64,000 nt of DNA from Nocardia aurea (GCF_003123685.1 NZ_QCYJ01000154.1:62001-126000); one strand, 5' to 3'. Counted from the first letter of the stretch, positions 49,281-57,802 are shown. Notes: generated from the letters alone by a model not told the origin. Numbers and translations: made by a program.

Positions 49281-49559
49281 TCACGCGCACCGCGCCTGCG
49301 CTGCCGCGGCTTCGTCGGTATCGGTGACCAGCGGTGCGGGTGTCGACTGGAATCGCACGCCGCTCGGCTGGACCTGTTGCGCCTGCGGGCCCTTCATGCC
49401 GACGACGACCCGGAAATCGACGGGGCAACCCTCCTCGATCAGATGACGGAACTCGTCGGGGATGTCCTTGCTCTCGACGAGCAGATCGGCGCTGCCGTCC
49501 GCGGCGGCGATGAAGCCGAAATGCTTGGTCTCGTCGAACCATTTCACCGTGCCCTGCAT
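49281..49559 (-). CDS. Divergent cold-shock domain protein
   Basis: 92 residues. The fold is clear from MQGTVKWFDETKHFGFIAAADGSADLLVESKDIPDEFRHLIEEGCPVDFRVVVGMKGPQAQQV. RNP1 is altered to KHFGFI (usually KGFGFI). RNP2, usually VFVHFS, is LLVESK and has lost the aromatic and histidine that stack on RNA. A ~25-residue tail follows (RFQSTPAPLVTDTDEAAAAQARCA). RNA binding is likely weakened or changed. AGGAG precedes ATG 49559. Contrast the canonical copy at 63752. Confidence 0.88.
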   Translation of the reverse strand: MQGTVKWFDETKHFGFIAAADGSADLLVESKDIPDEFRHLIEEGCPVDFRVVVGMKGPQAQQVQPSGVRFQSTPAPLVTDTDEAAAAQARCA

Positions 49560-50413
49560 GAATACTCCTGACGTGTACAGAGACATGACTTCGGAAATCG
49601 GAGCGGTCTATCTGTGTTCGGGGGTAGTTCGCGTGGCTCACGGTCACGGATTGCTCAGGTGACCCGCACTCGGCCGATACGCCTACCGGCCTGTCGGTGA
49701 CATCTCCTCGGACAACAGTTCCGAGTGTCGATCGAATCCCGTGGTGCAGCGTTGAAGGTACGCCATGTGCGAGCGGTGCCGCTGATCCCGGCACCGGAAC
49801 GCGGCTGTGCTCGGATTCCGTCGGTATCGCATTCGGTGTGCCGGTCCTCTCGAATGTCGGCGGTGATCGTGGAACGAGTGCTCGTCAAGACGTCGATCGA
49901 GGTGGGGCGCGGTGTTACGCCCGGGGAGCGAATGGGGGAGCGCAGCGAGCAATCGCCTTGTGCGAGTCGCGATTTTCGGGATTCGAGTCTGTTCGGTCCG
50001 GTCGGCGTGGACCCGAGGGCTGATTCGAGCGCGCCCTCGCAAATCCGCGGAAACGGTTGCTGATAACCGACCGGTTGGCATGACGCAAAGCCTCGGCTAC
50101 CGGAAGCAGTGTGCCGAAAAATTTGATTGATATCAATCCGGTAAATCCGTGATCTGCACGGATCTGCTCGCTAGAGTCCACGGCTATGACCGACGGATAC
50201 GGCGATGCGTGCGATCACACCTTCGTGTGCGATCCATCGGCAACCGCGAGCCGTGGTCGTGGTGGCCGCTGTGTAACGGTGCGGCGCCCCTGTCGAAGAG
50301 TCAGAGCGATCGTGCATACGAAAACGGGAACCTCCTCCCGTCCGCCTCGGCGACGACCGATCCCGCGAGGCGATATCGCGGAGGTGTTCCCCGCAACTTC
50401 ACGGAGGTACGGC
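49560..50413. other. 850-base region without a supported gene
   Basis: Open frames on both strands here lack ribosome sites, recognisable domains and the expected codon bias. It holds the FNR-like palindrome at 50123-50138 and a TAGAGT box at 50172-50177 that would allow a leaderless start at ATG 50186, in frame with the EspR-like gene. The extra 76 residues look like translated non-coding sequence, so I do not use it. Confidence 0.5.
50123..50138. promoter_or_regulatory. FNR-type palindrome
   Basis: TTGATTGATATCAATC contains the exact FNR/CRP-family consensus TTGAT-N4-ATCAA and a 14-bp perfect palindrome (GATTGATATCAATC, 50125-50138). It is unusually AT-rich for the region and ~280 bases before the EspR-like gene. 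Confidence 0.5.
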
Positions 50414-50926
50414 ATGAGAAGTGAACAGGTAGCCTGGGCCGATCTGCCGCCCATGTACGCCCCGCAGGCGCGCGAGCGCGCCACGTCGCAGGGGGACGCC
50501 GAATTCGCCGCCCGTCTCGACGGGCTGATCACCGCGTGGGAGTCGGGGAACGGCCGCCCGCTCCAATACCGTTCGCTGGTCGAAGCGCTGGCGCACAAGG
50601 GGCAGGTGACCTCCGCGTCCTATGTGTCGATGCTGCGTCGCGGGCACCGTCGTCATCCACGGCCCGAACTTGTCGAGGCGCTCGCCGAATTCTTCGACGC
50701 CGACGCGCACTGGCTCCGGACCGGAATTCGCCGGGGGGAGCGGCGCACCGATGTCAGTGCCGTCGCGACCGTCTCGCACTACCCGCTGCGGCGACTGCTG
50801 CTCGCGGCCATCGACCTGTCTTCACCGTCGTTGTCCATGCTCGCCGATCTGGCCGAGCGGATCCGGCCGGGCGACGCCGACCTGCCGACGCTCCGGCACA
50901 CGGCCCGCCTGACCGACGTGTCGTAG
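50414..50926 (+). CDS. EspR-like HTH regulator / nucleoid-associated protein
   Basis: 170 residues. The N-terminal HTH (FAARLDGLITAWESGNGRPLQYRSLVEALAHKGQVTSASYVSMLRRGHRRHPRPELVEALAEFFDADAHWLRTG) follows EspR of M. tuberculosis in pattern: RLN.LF...S..YLS.LR.G.R..P....M.ALA.FF. EspR controls ESX-1 and cell-envelope genes and binds as dimers of dimers. The C-terminal ~60 residues are also helical (PLRRLLLAAIDLSSPSLSMLADLAERIRPGD), as needed for dimerisation. GGAGGT five bases before ATG 50414 is strong. Confidence 0.82.
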   Translation: MRSEQVAWADLPPMYAPQARERATSQGDAEFAARLDGLITAWESGNGRPLQYRSLVEALAHKGQVTSASYVSMLRRGHRRHPRPELVEALAEFFDADAHWLRTGIRRGERRTDVSAVATVSHYPLRRLLLAAIDLSSPSLSMLADLAERIRPGDADLPTLRHTARLTDVS

Positions 50927-51201
50927 CCGGACATCGCACGAGGTAGCAGGGGGTTCGAATACCGATTCGCGTCGTATCGCCGATTTCCGATCGGCCGTAT
51001 AACTTGGGGTAAGCCAACTTTCGGTACGTGAGTATCCGCGTTTCCCGACGTTTGCTCGGGCCGATCACCTATTTCTCCCCGACGAGCCGTTCACTCGATA
51101 TCTGCTGTGGTTTTGTCGTCGCTCGGAGCGGCCGGACCCGGCCGTGGACTGCGTCGGCCCGATGTCTCGGGCCGCAACCACGAAATCGAGAAGGATACTT
51201 C

Positions 51202-51861
51202 GTGATCGAAATCTCGCGTATCGCGTCGGTCGCTTGCGCTGTGGTCGCTGCGGTCGTACCGGTGACCGCGCACGCGGACGAATCCGTCGACCGTGACATC
51301 GAATACAAGATCACTTCGTCGGATCACGTTGTGAAAACCACACTTACGGGCGGGACCTTCGTCATCGACGACGACCACCGCACCTTCACGGTGCTCGATC
51401 GCGGCGGCGCGCCGGTCGTCCGCGTGCCGACCCGGTTCACGATGGGGGACAGGGAGGTGACGGCCGAACCCGCGCTCGGTGCGAACGGAACCGAATTGCG
51501 GTTGGTCGCCGGCGCGCCGAAGCCTTCCACCACGCCCGTTGTCGAAGCCGTCGCTTCTCCGCTCGAGGACAACGCCGCGTTGAACGAGTTCTCGACCCGG
51601 TTCGGTCTCGCCACCGCGATCGGCGCGATGGTCGGCAGTGCGGCCGGACTCGTCGTCGGATGTGTCTTCGGCATGCCGCTGTTCGGATTCGGATGCCTGG
51701 CAGGCGCGGCGGCGGGAGCGGGACTCGGTGGAATACTCGGAACGATCGCCGTCGGTGGTCCGGTTATGGTGGTGTCGGCGGTAGAGTTGCTCAACACGCT
51801 CAACGCTCCCGCTGGTTCGAGCAAATGGGCGCAGAACTATTATCTCCAACCGGCGAATTAG
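51202..51861 (+). CDS. Secreted protein with beta domain and C-terminal glycine-zipper hairpin, paralogue 1
   Basis: 219 residues. Signal peptide VIEISRIASVACAVVAAVVPVTAHA, cleaved before DES. A ~80-residue beta-type domain follows (TLTGGTFVIDDDHRTFTVLDRGGAPVVRVPTRFTMGDREVTAEPALGANGTELRLV). The C-terminal hydrophobic region is Gly/Ala-rich with GxxxG spacing (ATAIGAMVGSAAGLVVGCVFG...GAAAGAGLGGILGTIAVGG). The same layout occurs at 58686. Families like this are known in Nocardia as domains of unknown function (possibly DUF8020; from memory). AAGGA seven bases before GTG 51202. Membrane insertion or pore formation is a guess. Confidence 0.76.
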   Translation: MIEISRIASVACAVVAAVVPVTAHADESVDRDIEYKITSSDHVVKTTLTGGTFVIDDDHRTFTVLDRGGAPVVRVPTRFTMGDREVTAEPALGANGTELRLVAGAPKPSTTPVVEAVASPLEDNAALNEFSTRFGLATAIGAMVGSAAGLVVGCVFGMPLFGFGCLAGAAAGAGLGGILGTIAVGGPVMVVSAVELLNTLNAPAGSSKWAQNYYLQPAN

Positions 51862-52098
51862 TCTGTCCGCCAACCCTCTCTGTCGGTAGCATGATCGCGC
51901 TGATATCGGGTGGCAACGGCGATTCGCCCTCGCACTTTCAGCGTTCGATCGACCTACCTCGTCGGAGCCGGTGGTTTGCTACCGAATTCCGAAGCGTTTC
52001 GCAGTGCCGCGCAGGGCGGTTCGGAGTGGCACGGGGTGAGGATGCACGGATATCGACCCACCAGATCCATTTTTTCGATGTATCAGAGAGGTTGAGTA

Positions 52099-52893
52099 AT
52101 GCAGGGAAATCGTGACACGGCGGCCCGCCGGACATTGGCCGCTCGTGCGGCGGTCGTGGCGTTCGCCGGCGTGGCGCCGGTGCTCGCGCACTCCGTGGCG
52201 ACGGCCGCGCCGATCGAGGGACCGGGCGCGGGCACCTCGTACCTGACATCCGGTGACGAATCGGCCTCCGCCCCGGACGGCGCGTACACCGCGATCGCCG
52301 AACAGGTGCTCGACGCGCAGACCGCGCGCAACGACCTCACCCACAAACGGCAGGGTCCGTCCGCGTTCGAGATGGTCCACGTCGACCCCGGCCAGCTGCG
52401 CGTCCCGGACATCTTCGCCATGGCGCCCCCCGTCGCTCCGATCGAAGCGCCGGAAGGCCAGGTCCGCATCGGGACCATGCAGGTCGGCGTGCCGGACTGG
52501 ATTCCCGCCGAGCCCATCGATCAGGTCAACGACGCCGCGGCGGGCGCCGAGGCGGGCCTGGCCCAGGTGCTCGATTCGGCCGGTTTCGATCCCGGCCGCT
52601 CGGACCGCATCGCCGCGAACGTCCTCGGTTCGGCGGCTATCGGCGCGTCGGTCGGTTCGACATTGGCCAGCCCGATCGCCGCGCCGGGCGCGGTCATCGG
52701 TGCCGTCTCCGGTTTCGTCGCGGGCACCGTGTTCGCGCCCGCCGGATGGTTCGTGCTGACACCGGTCGGCGCCGCCATCGGATACGGCATGGTCGCGGCG
52801 CCGTTCATGCTCGTCGGCGCTGCGGCGGGCGCCGTCGTCGGCGCGGTCCAGGGGTATACCGACAACACGCCGGTGATGCCGCCCGTCCAGTAG
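52099..52893 (+). CDS. Secreted protein with C-terminal glycine-zipper region
   Basis: 264 residues. Signal peptide (basic start, RAAVVAFAGVAPVLAHSVATAAP). A long polar middle follows without recognisable domain (DAQTARNDLTHKRQGPSAFEMVHVDPGQLRVPDIFAMAPP...VPDWIPAEPIDQVNDAAAGAE). The C-terminal ~85 residues are Gly/Ala-rich with GxxxG pairs (AAIGASVGSTLASPIAAPGAVIGAVSGFVAGTVF...GAAAGAVVGAVQGY). Similar tails end the proteins at 51202 and 58686, but the middle domain differs. GAGAGG upstream of ATG 52099. Surface or membrane association is likely; function unknown. Confidence 0.78.
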   Translation: MQGNRDTAARRTLAARAAVVAFAGVAPVLAHSVATAAPIEGPGAGTSYLTSGDESASAPDGAYTAIAEQVLDAQTARNDLTHKRQGPSAFEMVHVDPGQLRVPDIFAMAPPVAPIEAPEGQVRIGTMQVGVPDWIPAEPIDQVNDAAAGAEAGLAQVLDSAGFDPGRSDRIAANVLGSAAIGASVGSTLASPIAAPGAVIGAVSGFVAGTVFAPAGWFVLTPVGAAIGYGMVAAPFMLVGAAAGAVVGAVQGYTDNTPVMPPVQ

Positions 52894-53411
52894 TCGTTCC
52901 GCCGCAGGGCGGGACGTGGTCACTCCCGGGGTGTGCATCGAAATTGCGTCATATGAGGCATTGGGCGCTCCCGCGGTCGGGGACACGCCCGCACCTGCGG
53001 GACGGATTCTGAACAGTCGGCCCACGCGGCCTCGAAGGTGACCTTCGGCGCTGCTGGACCGATGCGTACACATCGGGTCATGCGCGCTTCTTCGAGCAGC
53101 AGCCGGTCCACGTACCTCCCCACCGTCCTGGGAGAAGTTCTCGCCGCTGGTCCGCCGGGTCGTGCTGGTGCCCGGTTCCGAGACCGGGGCACCACGATGG
53201 GACATGCAGACCTCCGAGAGTAAATGCGTTGCTGGACAGCTCGCACTTCACTCGGAGGTCTTCGCTACGCGGCCGGACACGCCGCGACCGACCTCTGTGG
53301 TCAGTACACCTGGGCCGTGCCGCGGCCGGTGTCGCGTTGCGGACGGGTTGTCCGCAACGGGCTGTCCGCGACCAGACCGGGGCCGTGTCGCAACCCGGGC
53401 CGGGCTGGGCT

Positions 53412-53650
53412 GGGCTGCCGTGTCGTCGCCCGGTCGGGCTGCCGTGTCGTCATCAGGTCGGGCTGCCGTGTCGTCATCAGGTCGGGCTGCCGCGTTGTCG
53501 CCGGGCTGGGCTGCCGCGTTGTCATCAGGTCGGGCTGCCGCGTTATCGCCGGGCCGGACCGCCGCGTCGTCGCCTGGTCGGCTGCCGTGTTGTCGTTGGA
53601 CAGGGCTGTCGTGTCGTAGCCGGGTCGGGCTGCCGTGTTGTCGTTGGGCC
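53412..53650. repeat. Minisatellite, ten ~24-bp units
   Basis: Ten head-to-tail units, each opening with GGGCTGCCGYGTYGTC or a close variant followed by ~8 variable bases (ATCAGGTC, GCCGGGCT, GTTGGGCC and similar). Nine units are 24 bp and one (53580-53602) is 23 bp. Units 2 and 3 are identical. There are no spacers, so it is not a CRISPR. The length could vary between strains. Confidence 0.88.
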
Positions 53651-53881
53651 GAGGCACTGCCGGGGCCGGGGTGATGCCACCGGGCAGAGCTGAGCCAGGG
53701 CCGAGCCTAGGGCGAGTCTGAGCCAGGCCCGAGTCGAGGTGGGCCGCTGGCGCTCGATCGGTTACCGGCTTCCGCGCACGTCGAGTTCCCGCTCGGCCGA
53801 CGAACCGATCATCCGGTTCGTCGGTCACCGAGGAGGGAGTGCGGCGTCAGGCGTCCGCGACCGCCAGGTTTCAGGTAGGCA

Positions 53882-53921
53882 TGCGTCGGTGCGTCGGTGC
53901 GTCGGTGCGTCGGTGCGTCGG
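53882..53921. repeat. Five perfect tandem copies of TGCGTCGG
   Basis: Octamer units at 53882, 53890, 53898, 53906 and 53914 with no mismatch, followed by a truncated copy (TGC). A slippage-prone microsatellite ~85 bases past the secreted protein gene that ends at 54005. Confidence 0.85.
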
Positions 53922-54004
53922 TGCTCGACGTCCCAGCGCTCGACGCGTCGGTCGCTGACGCATCAGGTGCGTGAAATAACGACGTCACCAGAGACTTTCG
54001 GTAC

Positions 54005-54499
54005 TTACCTGACCGACAGGCAGCCCTGCAAGGTTTGGAAATCTCCGGCGAATCCCACACCGCCGGTGCAGGTCGGTGCCGCTGTGCCGGGGACCGTCAC
54101 CGTCGCGCCCGGTCCCGCGATACCGATGGCGAGTCCCGGCCGTACGCCGGCCGTCGTCACCGTCGCGCCGGGGCCGAGCGCGATCGCGGCGGGGCCGGAC
54201 AGCATCGTCGACGTCGATGTCGCGACGCCGCCGTTCTGGGCGATAGCCAGTGACAGGCTCGTCGGGCCCGCGTCGGCCGAGGCATCCCCGCCCAATCCGT
54301 ACGCGGCCGCGGCGCCGCCCGCGCTGGTGGCCGAACAGCTGGCTCCGTCGGCGTCTGTCGCGGTGGCGCTCGTGCCGGGGGCCGGACATGCCGCGGTCTC
54401 CGCGTTCGCGGTCGCGGTACCGAGTAGACACAGTCCGATCACCGTGGGGACGGCGGCGAATAACGCGGCCGCTCCTCGGCGGGTGAGGGAAGTATTCAT
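54005..54499 (-). CDS. Small secreted Ala/Gly/Thr-rich protein
   Basis: 164 residues. Signal peptide MNTSLTRRGAAALFAAVPTVIGLCLLGTATANA, cleaved before ETA. The mature part has repeated small-residue strands (SADAGPTSLSLAIAQNGGVATSTSTMLSGPAAIALGPGATVTTAGVRPGLAIGIAGPGATVTVPG) suggesting a beta-helix-like fold, and four cysteines, two near each end (CPAPG...CSAT; CTGG...GCLSVR), likely disulfide-bonded. It resembles small Nocardia proteins annotated as DUF6764 (from memory). AGGAG six bases before ATG 54499. Surface or secreted; function unknown. Confidence 0.85.
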   Translation of the reverse strand: MNTSLTRRGAAALFAAVPTVIGLCLLGTATANAETAACPAPGTSATATDADGASCSATSAGGAAAAYGLGGDASADAGPTSLSLAIAQNGGVATSTSTMLSGPAAIALGPGATVTTAGVRPGLAIGIAGPGATVTVPGTAAPTCTGGVGFAGDFQTLQGCLSVR

Positions 54500-55217
54500 C
54501 GCAACTCCTGCCCGCGACCCCGCCGGTCGACGGATCGGCCGATGCGGACCGCTCGCCCACGGCGATCGCGGGAACTCGATCATGCGGATTCGGTGTGCGC
54601 GCCGGCGCATCCCGGCGCTACACCATCCACGGTAACCCATTATTCGATGCAATTTCGATGCATCCGGTGAATCGAACCCGGACCAGAGGCCGGGCCGGAG
54701 CCGGGTATCGCTGTTCGGAACGAGCGAGACGGCCCGGCGCGACAGCGCTTCCGCCGGAAGTATCGGCGTCTCCGGTTTTCGGAAATTCGCTACTGCCCGA
54801 AACCGCGTCGGGCTACTATCTCCCGAGATGCTCACCCGGCTTGCCGTAGGTGAGCATCGCCATTTTCCGGATCCCCCGGGAGCGCCCACCCGGCCCCGGC
54901 GACGTGCCGCCGACAATCGACGACACCGGAGCTGTCACCTCGGTCCTTCCGTGAACGGTCGGCAGGCGGGTCCGCGCTCGTGTACGAGGAAATCCGTTCG
55001 GGTGATCCTCGGCTGACGGTGACGATCATGTATCGCCACCTACCCCACCTGCCTCGGAAGCCACGCCCCAGCGCCCCGGCCGGTTACCCGCCGATCGAAA
55101 CCCCGATCCTCGAGGCGAACACCTCGGTGATCGGGCCGGGAGACACGGTCGAACTGTCCGACAGCGACACGCGCACCGACCGCGAGGGCGAACTCGCGAC
55201 CGTCGAGCGCCGGGCCG
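54500..55217. other. 720-base region without a supported gene, with one strong hairpin
   Basis: At 54827-54858 GATGCTCACC-CGGC-TT-GCCG-TA-GGTGAGCATC forms an almost continuous hairpin, eight bases after a TACTAT box (54814-54819). It could be the start of a small RNA or an operator. Other frames here (e.g. 54980-55309) have poor codon bias and no ribosome site. Confidence 0.45.
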
Positions 55218-55556
55218 TCAGTGCACGCGGGCGCGAATCGAATCGGCGTGCGCGCGCAACGCGGCGGGCAGGTCCGCCAGGTCGACGGTATCGGCGCGGT
55301 GTTCGATGACGCACGCCTGCGCCCATACCGCGAGGCTGTACCCGATACCCGCCCGTTCGAGCAGCAGCAGCGTGCGGGCCAGCGGGTCGATGCCGACGCG
55401 CACCGCGAGTTCGTCCAATGCCGCCGCGATCTGCGCACCGGTCCCGCTGTGGCGCGCCCGCCACCACAGATGCCTGCTCGCGGGCCACGTCAATTCCACC
55501 AAGCAGTCCAGCTGCTCGGCGGGATCGGATTCGGGCCGTGTGACCATCGGAAGCAT
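55218..55556 (-). CDS. Small hypothetical protein
   Basis: 112 residues, soluble and mainly helical: LDCLVELTWPASRHLWWRARHSGTGAQIAAALDELAVRVGIDPLARTLLLLERAGIGYSLAVWAQACVIEHRADTVDLADLPAALRAHADSIRARVH. Not recognised. A GGGA site lies five bases before ATG 55556 (an alternative ATG is 55547). Codon usage is native, with strong third-position GC. No partner is evident. Confidence 0.65.
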   Translation of the reverse strand: MLPMVTRPESDPAEQLDCLVELTWPASRHLWWRARHSGTGAQIAAALDELAVRVGIDPLARTLLLLERAGIGYSLAVWAQACVIEHRADTVDLADLPAALRAHADSIRARVH

Positions 55557-55939
55557 TTTGTCCCGTGAGCCGTCGATACGTGCTCATCTTCGGGATCGCG
55601 CGGCGTTTCCTGTCCGATAACCGCTTCGGCGCGCCGCGTCCGATCGTCGTCGGCAGCCGATACCGAAGACCGGTCCGGTTACCATCCGGAAAACTCGTTC
55701 AGGGGGCGCACCGCTCGCCACGGACCCCGGTCCGCGCATCGAATATCACAAACGCGCTGGTCAGGCTGTGAGGTTCGGGGTTGCGCGGCACGGGTGCGGA
55801 GTTTCGGCCGCGCGACGACATGCAACGAGTTCGTGACGCTGTGGGCCCAGTGTCCAGCGCGAAGCGATTCGGTCGCCTACATTTCCGGAAACGGGTGGTG
55901 ACACCCGGGTTTCCCTTATCCGAAATGTGGAGGGCTGCT
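55557..55939 (+). other. Gap with structured 5' leader of the amino acid transporter operon
   Basis: At 55879-55928 two nested stems can form: ACATTTCC...GAAATGT outside and GGAAAC-GGGTG/CACCC-GTTTCC inside, closed by GTGA. The structure ends on the bases just before the GGAGGG ribosome site (55929-55934). This placement suggests translational control. I did not recognise a known riboswitch. The rest of the gap has no supported gene; a 68-codon frame at 55565 is weak. Confidence 0.5.
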
Positions 55940-56845
55940 GTGTCTGTTCGAACGGTTCTTGGCAGGAGCGCCCTACGGGCCGTATGCGTCGTGGCGGGTG
56001 GTGCGCTGATACTGACGGGCTGTAGCAACAACACCGAGGAATCCGGCCCGGCCGTTCCGAAGGTGTCGGTGGACAAGGTCGACGCGATCGCGGCGACACT
56101 TCCCGAGAAGATCACGCAGTCCGGCAAACTCGTCGTCGGTGTGAATGTCCCGTATCAGCCCAACGAGTACAAGGACGCAGACGGCAAGATCGTCGGATTC
56201 GACGTCGACCTGCTGGACGCCGTCGGCTCCGTCCTCGGTGTGAAGGTCGAATACGTCGAATCCGCGTTCGAGAAGATCATTCCGGCGATCCAGGCGGGCA
56301 CCTACGACGTCGGCATGTCGTCGATCACCGATACCAAGGAACGTCAGCAGCAGGTCGATTTCACCGACTACTTCAAGGCGGGCGTCCAGTGGGCGCAGCA
56401 GATCGGCAAGCCGGTCGACCCGGACAACGCCTGCGGCAAGAAGGTCGCCGTGCAGGCCACCACCATCGAGCACACCGAAGAGGTGCCTGCCAAGAGCGAC
56501 GCCTGCGTCGCCGCGGGTAAGCCCGCGATCGATATCAAACCGTTCGACGAGCAGAGCGCCGCGACCAACGCGCTGGTGCTCGGGCAGGTCGACGCGATGT
56601 CCGCCGATTCCCCGGTGACGGCGTACGCGATCAAGAAGAGCGACGGCAAGATCGAGGCCGCGGGTTCGGTGTTCGACTCCGCCCCCTACGGCTGGGCCGT
56701 TCCGAAGAATTCGCCGCTGGCGAAGGCGCTCCAGTCGGCTCTCAACCATCTGATCAAGAACGGCCAGTACAAGACCATTACCGAGAACTGGGGTGTGCAG
56801 GAGGGCGCGATCACCGAATCGGTCATCAACGGCGCCGAGAGCTGA
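55940..56845 (+). CDS. Polar amino acid ABC transporter substrate-binding lipoprotein
   Basis: 301 residues. The signal peptide ends in lipobox LTGC (LILTGCSNN), so Cys27 or 28 is lipidated. The SBP_bac_3 fold is clear: GKLVVGVNVPYQPNEYKDADGKIVGFDVDLLDAVGSVLGVKVEYVESAFEKIIPAIQAGTYDVGMSSITDTKERQQQVDFTDYF. A GlnH/GluB-type ligand such as glutamine, glutamate or an opine is probable. GTG 55940 is used because GGAGGG lies six bases upstream. First gene of a three-gene operon. Confidence 0.93.
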   Translation: MSVRTVLGRSALRAVCVVAGGALILTGCSNNTEESGPAVPKVSVDKVDAIAATLPEKITQSGKLVVGVNVPYQPNEYKDADGKIVGFDVDLLDAVGSVLGVKVEYVESAFEKIIPAIQAGTYDVGMSSITDTKERQQQVDFTDYFKAGVQWAQQIGKPVDPDNACGKKVAVQATTIEHTEEVPAKSDACVAAGKPAIDIKPFDEQSAATNALVLGQVDAMSADSPVTAYAIKKSDGKIEAAGSVFDSAPYGWAVPKNSPLAKALQSALNHLIKNGQYKTITENWGVQEGAITESVINGAES

Positions 56846-56848
56846 CCG

Positions 56849-57802
56849 ATGTCGGATTCCGTGCCCGGCACCGCGTCCGGCGAACCCGGACGCGGTGCGG
56901 CCGGGGGCGAACCGGAACCGATCAGAGCGGTTCCGCTGCGCCACCCCGGCCGCTGGATCGCCGCCGCCGTCGTCCTCGTGCTGCTGGGACTGTTCCTCTA
57001 CGGCGCCGCCACCAACGAGGCCTACCAGTGGAACACCTACGGCAAGTATCTGTTCGACACCAGGATCCTCGCGGGCGTGGTCGTCACCCTCGAGCTGACG
57101 GTGATCGCCATGGCCATCGCCGTCGTACTCGGAACGATCCTGTCGGTGATGCGGCTCTCGCCGAATCCGGTGCTGCGCTCGACCGCGTGGGTGTACCTGT
57201 GGATCTTCCGCGGTACGCCGGTCTACGTCCAGTTGGTGTTCTGGGGCCTGGTGCCCTCCCTGTACCGGCAGATCGCCCTCGGCATCCCGTTCGGCCCGCA
57301 GTTCTTCCATCTCGACGTGCAGGGGTTGCAGGCGGCCTTCGCCTTCGCCGTCCTCGGGCTCGGCCTGAACGAGGCCGCGTACATGGCCGAGATCGTGCGC
57401 GCCGGAATCAATTCCGTCGGTGAGGGGCAGCGCGAGGCGTCGACCGCGCTCGGCATGTCATGGACGCAGACCATGCGCCGCACGGTGTTGCCGCAGGCGA
57501 TGCGGGTCATCATCCCGCCGACCGGCAACGAATTCATCGGCATGCTCAAGACCACATCGCTGGTGACCGCGATTCCGTTGAGTACGGACCTGTTCGGCCG
57601 TGCCCGCGATATCTACGGCGTGAACTTCCAGCCGATTCCGCTGCTCATGGTCACCGCCACCTGGTATCTGGTCATCACCAGCGTGCTGATGGTCGGGCAG
57701 TTCTACCTGGAGCGCTACTACTCGCGCGGAATATCGAGGCAGTTGACCGCCAAGCAATTGCAGCAATTGGCCGACGCGCGGGGTGTGGTGAATCCGAAAT
57801 GA
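56849..57802 (+). CDS. Polar amino acid ABC transporter permease
   Basis: 317 residues. After a ~35-residue acidic and proline-rich cytoplasmic extension there are five or six transmembrane helices. The EAA loop for the ATPase is EIVRAGINSVGEGQREASTALGMSWTQTMRRTVLPQAMRVIIPPTGNEFI. IFRGTPVYVQLVFW is typical of the HisM/GlnP family. Only one permease gene is present, so a homodimer is likely. Starts three bases after the lipoprotein stop and overlaps the ATPase gene by 4 bases. Confidence 0.93.
   Translation: MSDSVPGTASGEPGRGAAGGEPEPIRAVPLRHPGRWIAAAVVLVLLGLFLYGAATNEAYQWNTYGKYLFDTRILAGVVVTLELTVIAMAIAVVLGTILSVMRLSPNPVLRSTAWVYLWIFRGTPVYVQLVFWGLVPSLYRQIALGIPFGPQFFHLDVQGLQAAFAFAVLGLGLNEAAYMAEIVRAGINSVGEGQREASTALGMSWTQTMRRTVLPQAMRVIIPPTGNEFIGMLKTTSLVTAIPLSTDLFGRARDIYGVNFQPIPLLMVTATWYLVITSVLMVGQFYLERYYSRGISRQLTAKQLQQLADARGVVNPK

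Larger units (their letters stand above)
52894..54004. other. 1.1-kb non-coding, repeat-rich region
   Basis: No supported gene. Frames in this stretch are open on several strands only because the 24-bp repeat has no stop codon. Contains the minisatellite at 53412-53650 and the octamer array at 53882-53921. Confidence 0.6.

Noticed and set aside
49683..50081. 132-codon minus-strand frame in the gap after the cold-shock gene
   Set aside because: Arg/His-rich translation, no ribosome site, no domain, and it overlaps other equally poor frames.
50186..50413. N-terminal extension of the EspR-like protein from a leaderless ATG
   Set aside because: A TAGAGT box fits, but the added 76 residues are Arg/Pro-rich without fold, while ATG 50414 has a strong GGAGGT site.
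51004..51022. DtxR/IdeR-like iron box (TTGGGGTAAGCCAACTTTC)
   Set aside because: Only about 12 of 19 positions agree with the iron-box consensus, and symmetry is limited to TTGG/CCAA.
53412..53650. Possible CRISPR array
   Set aside because: The units are adjacent with no unique spacers and no cas genes are nearby.
53301..53828. A 175-codon minus-strand frame through the minisatellite
   Set aside because: It is open only because the 24-bp repeat lacks stops. It has no ribosome site, and the other frames are open too.
54980..55309. 109-codon plus-strand frame
   Set aside because: It overlaps the better minus-strand gene at 55218-55556 and reads as low-complexity Arg-rich sequence.
55565..55771. 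68-codon plus-strand frame before the transporter operon
   Set aside because: No ribosome site, no domain, poor codon bias in its second half.
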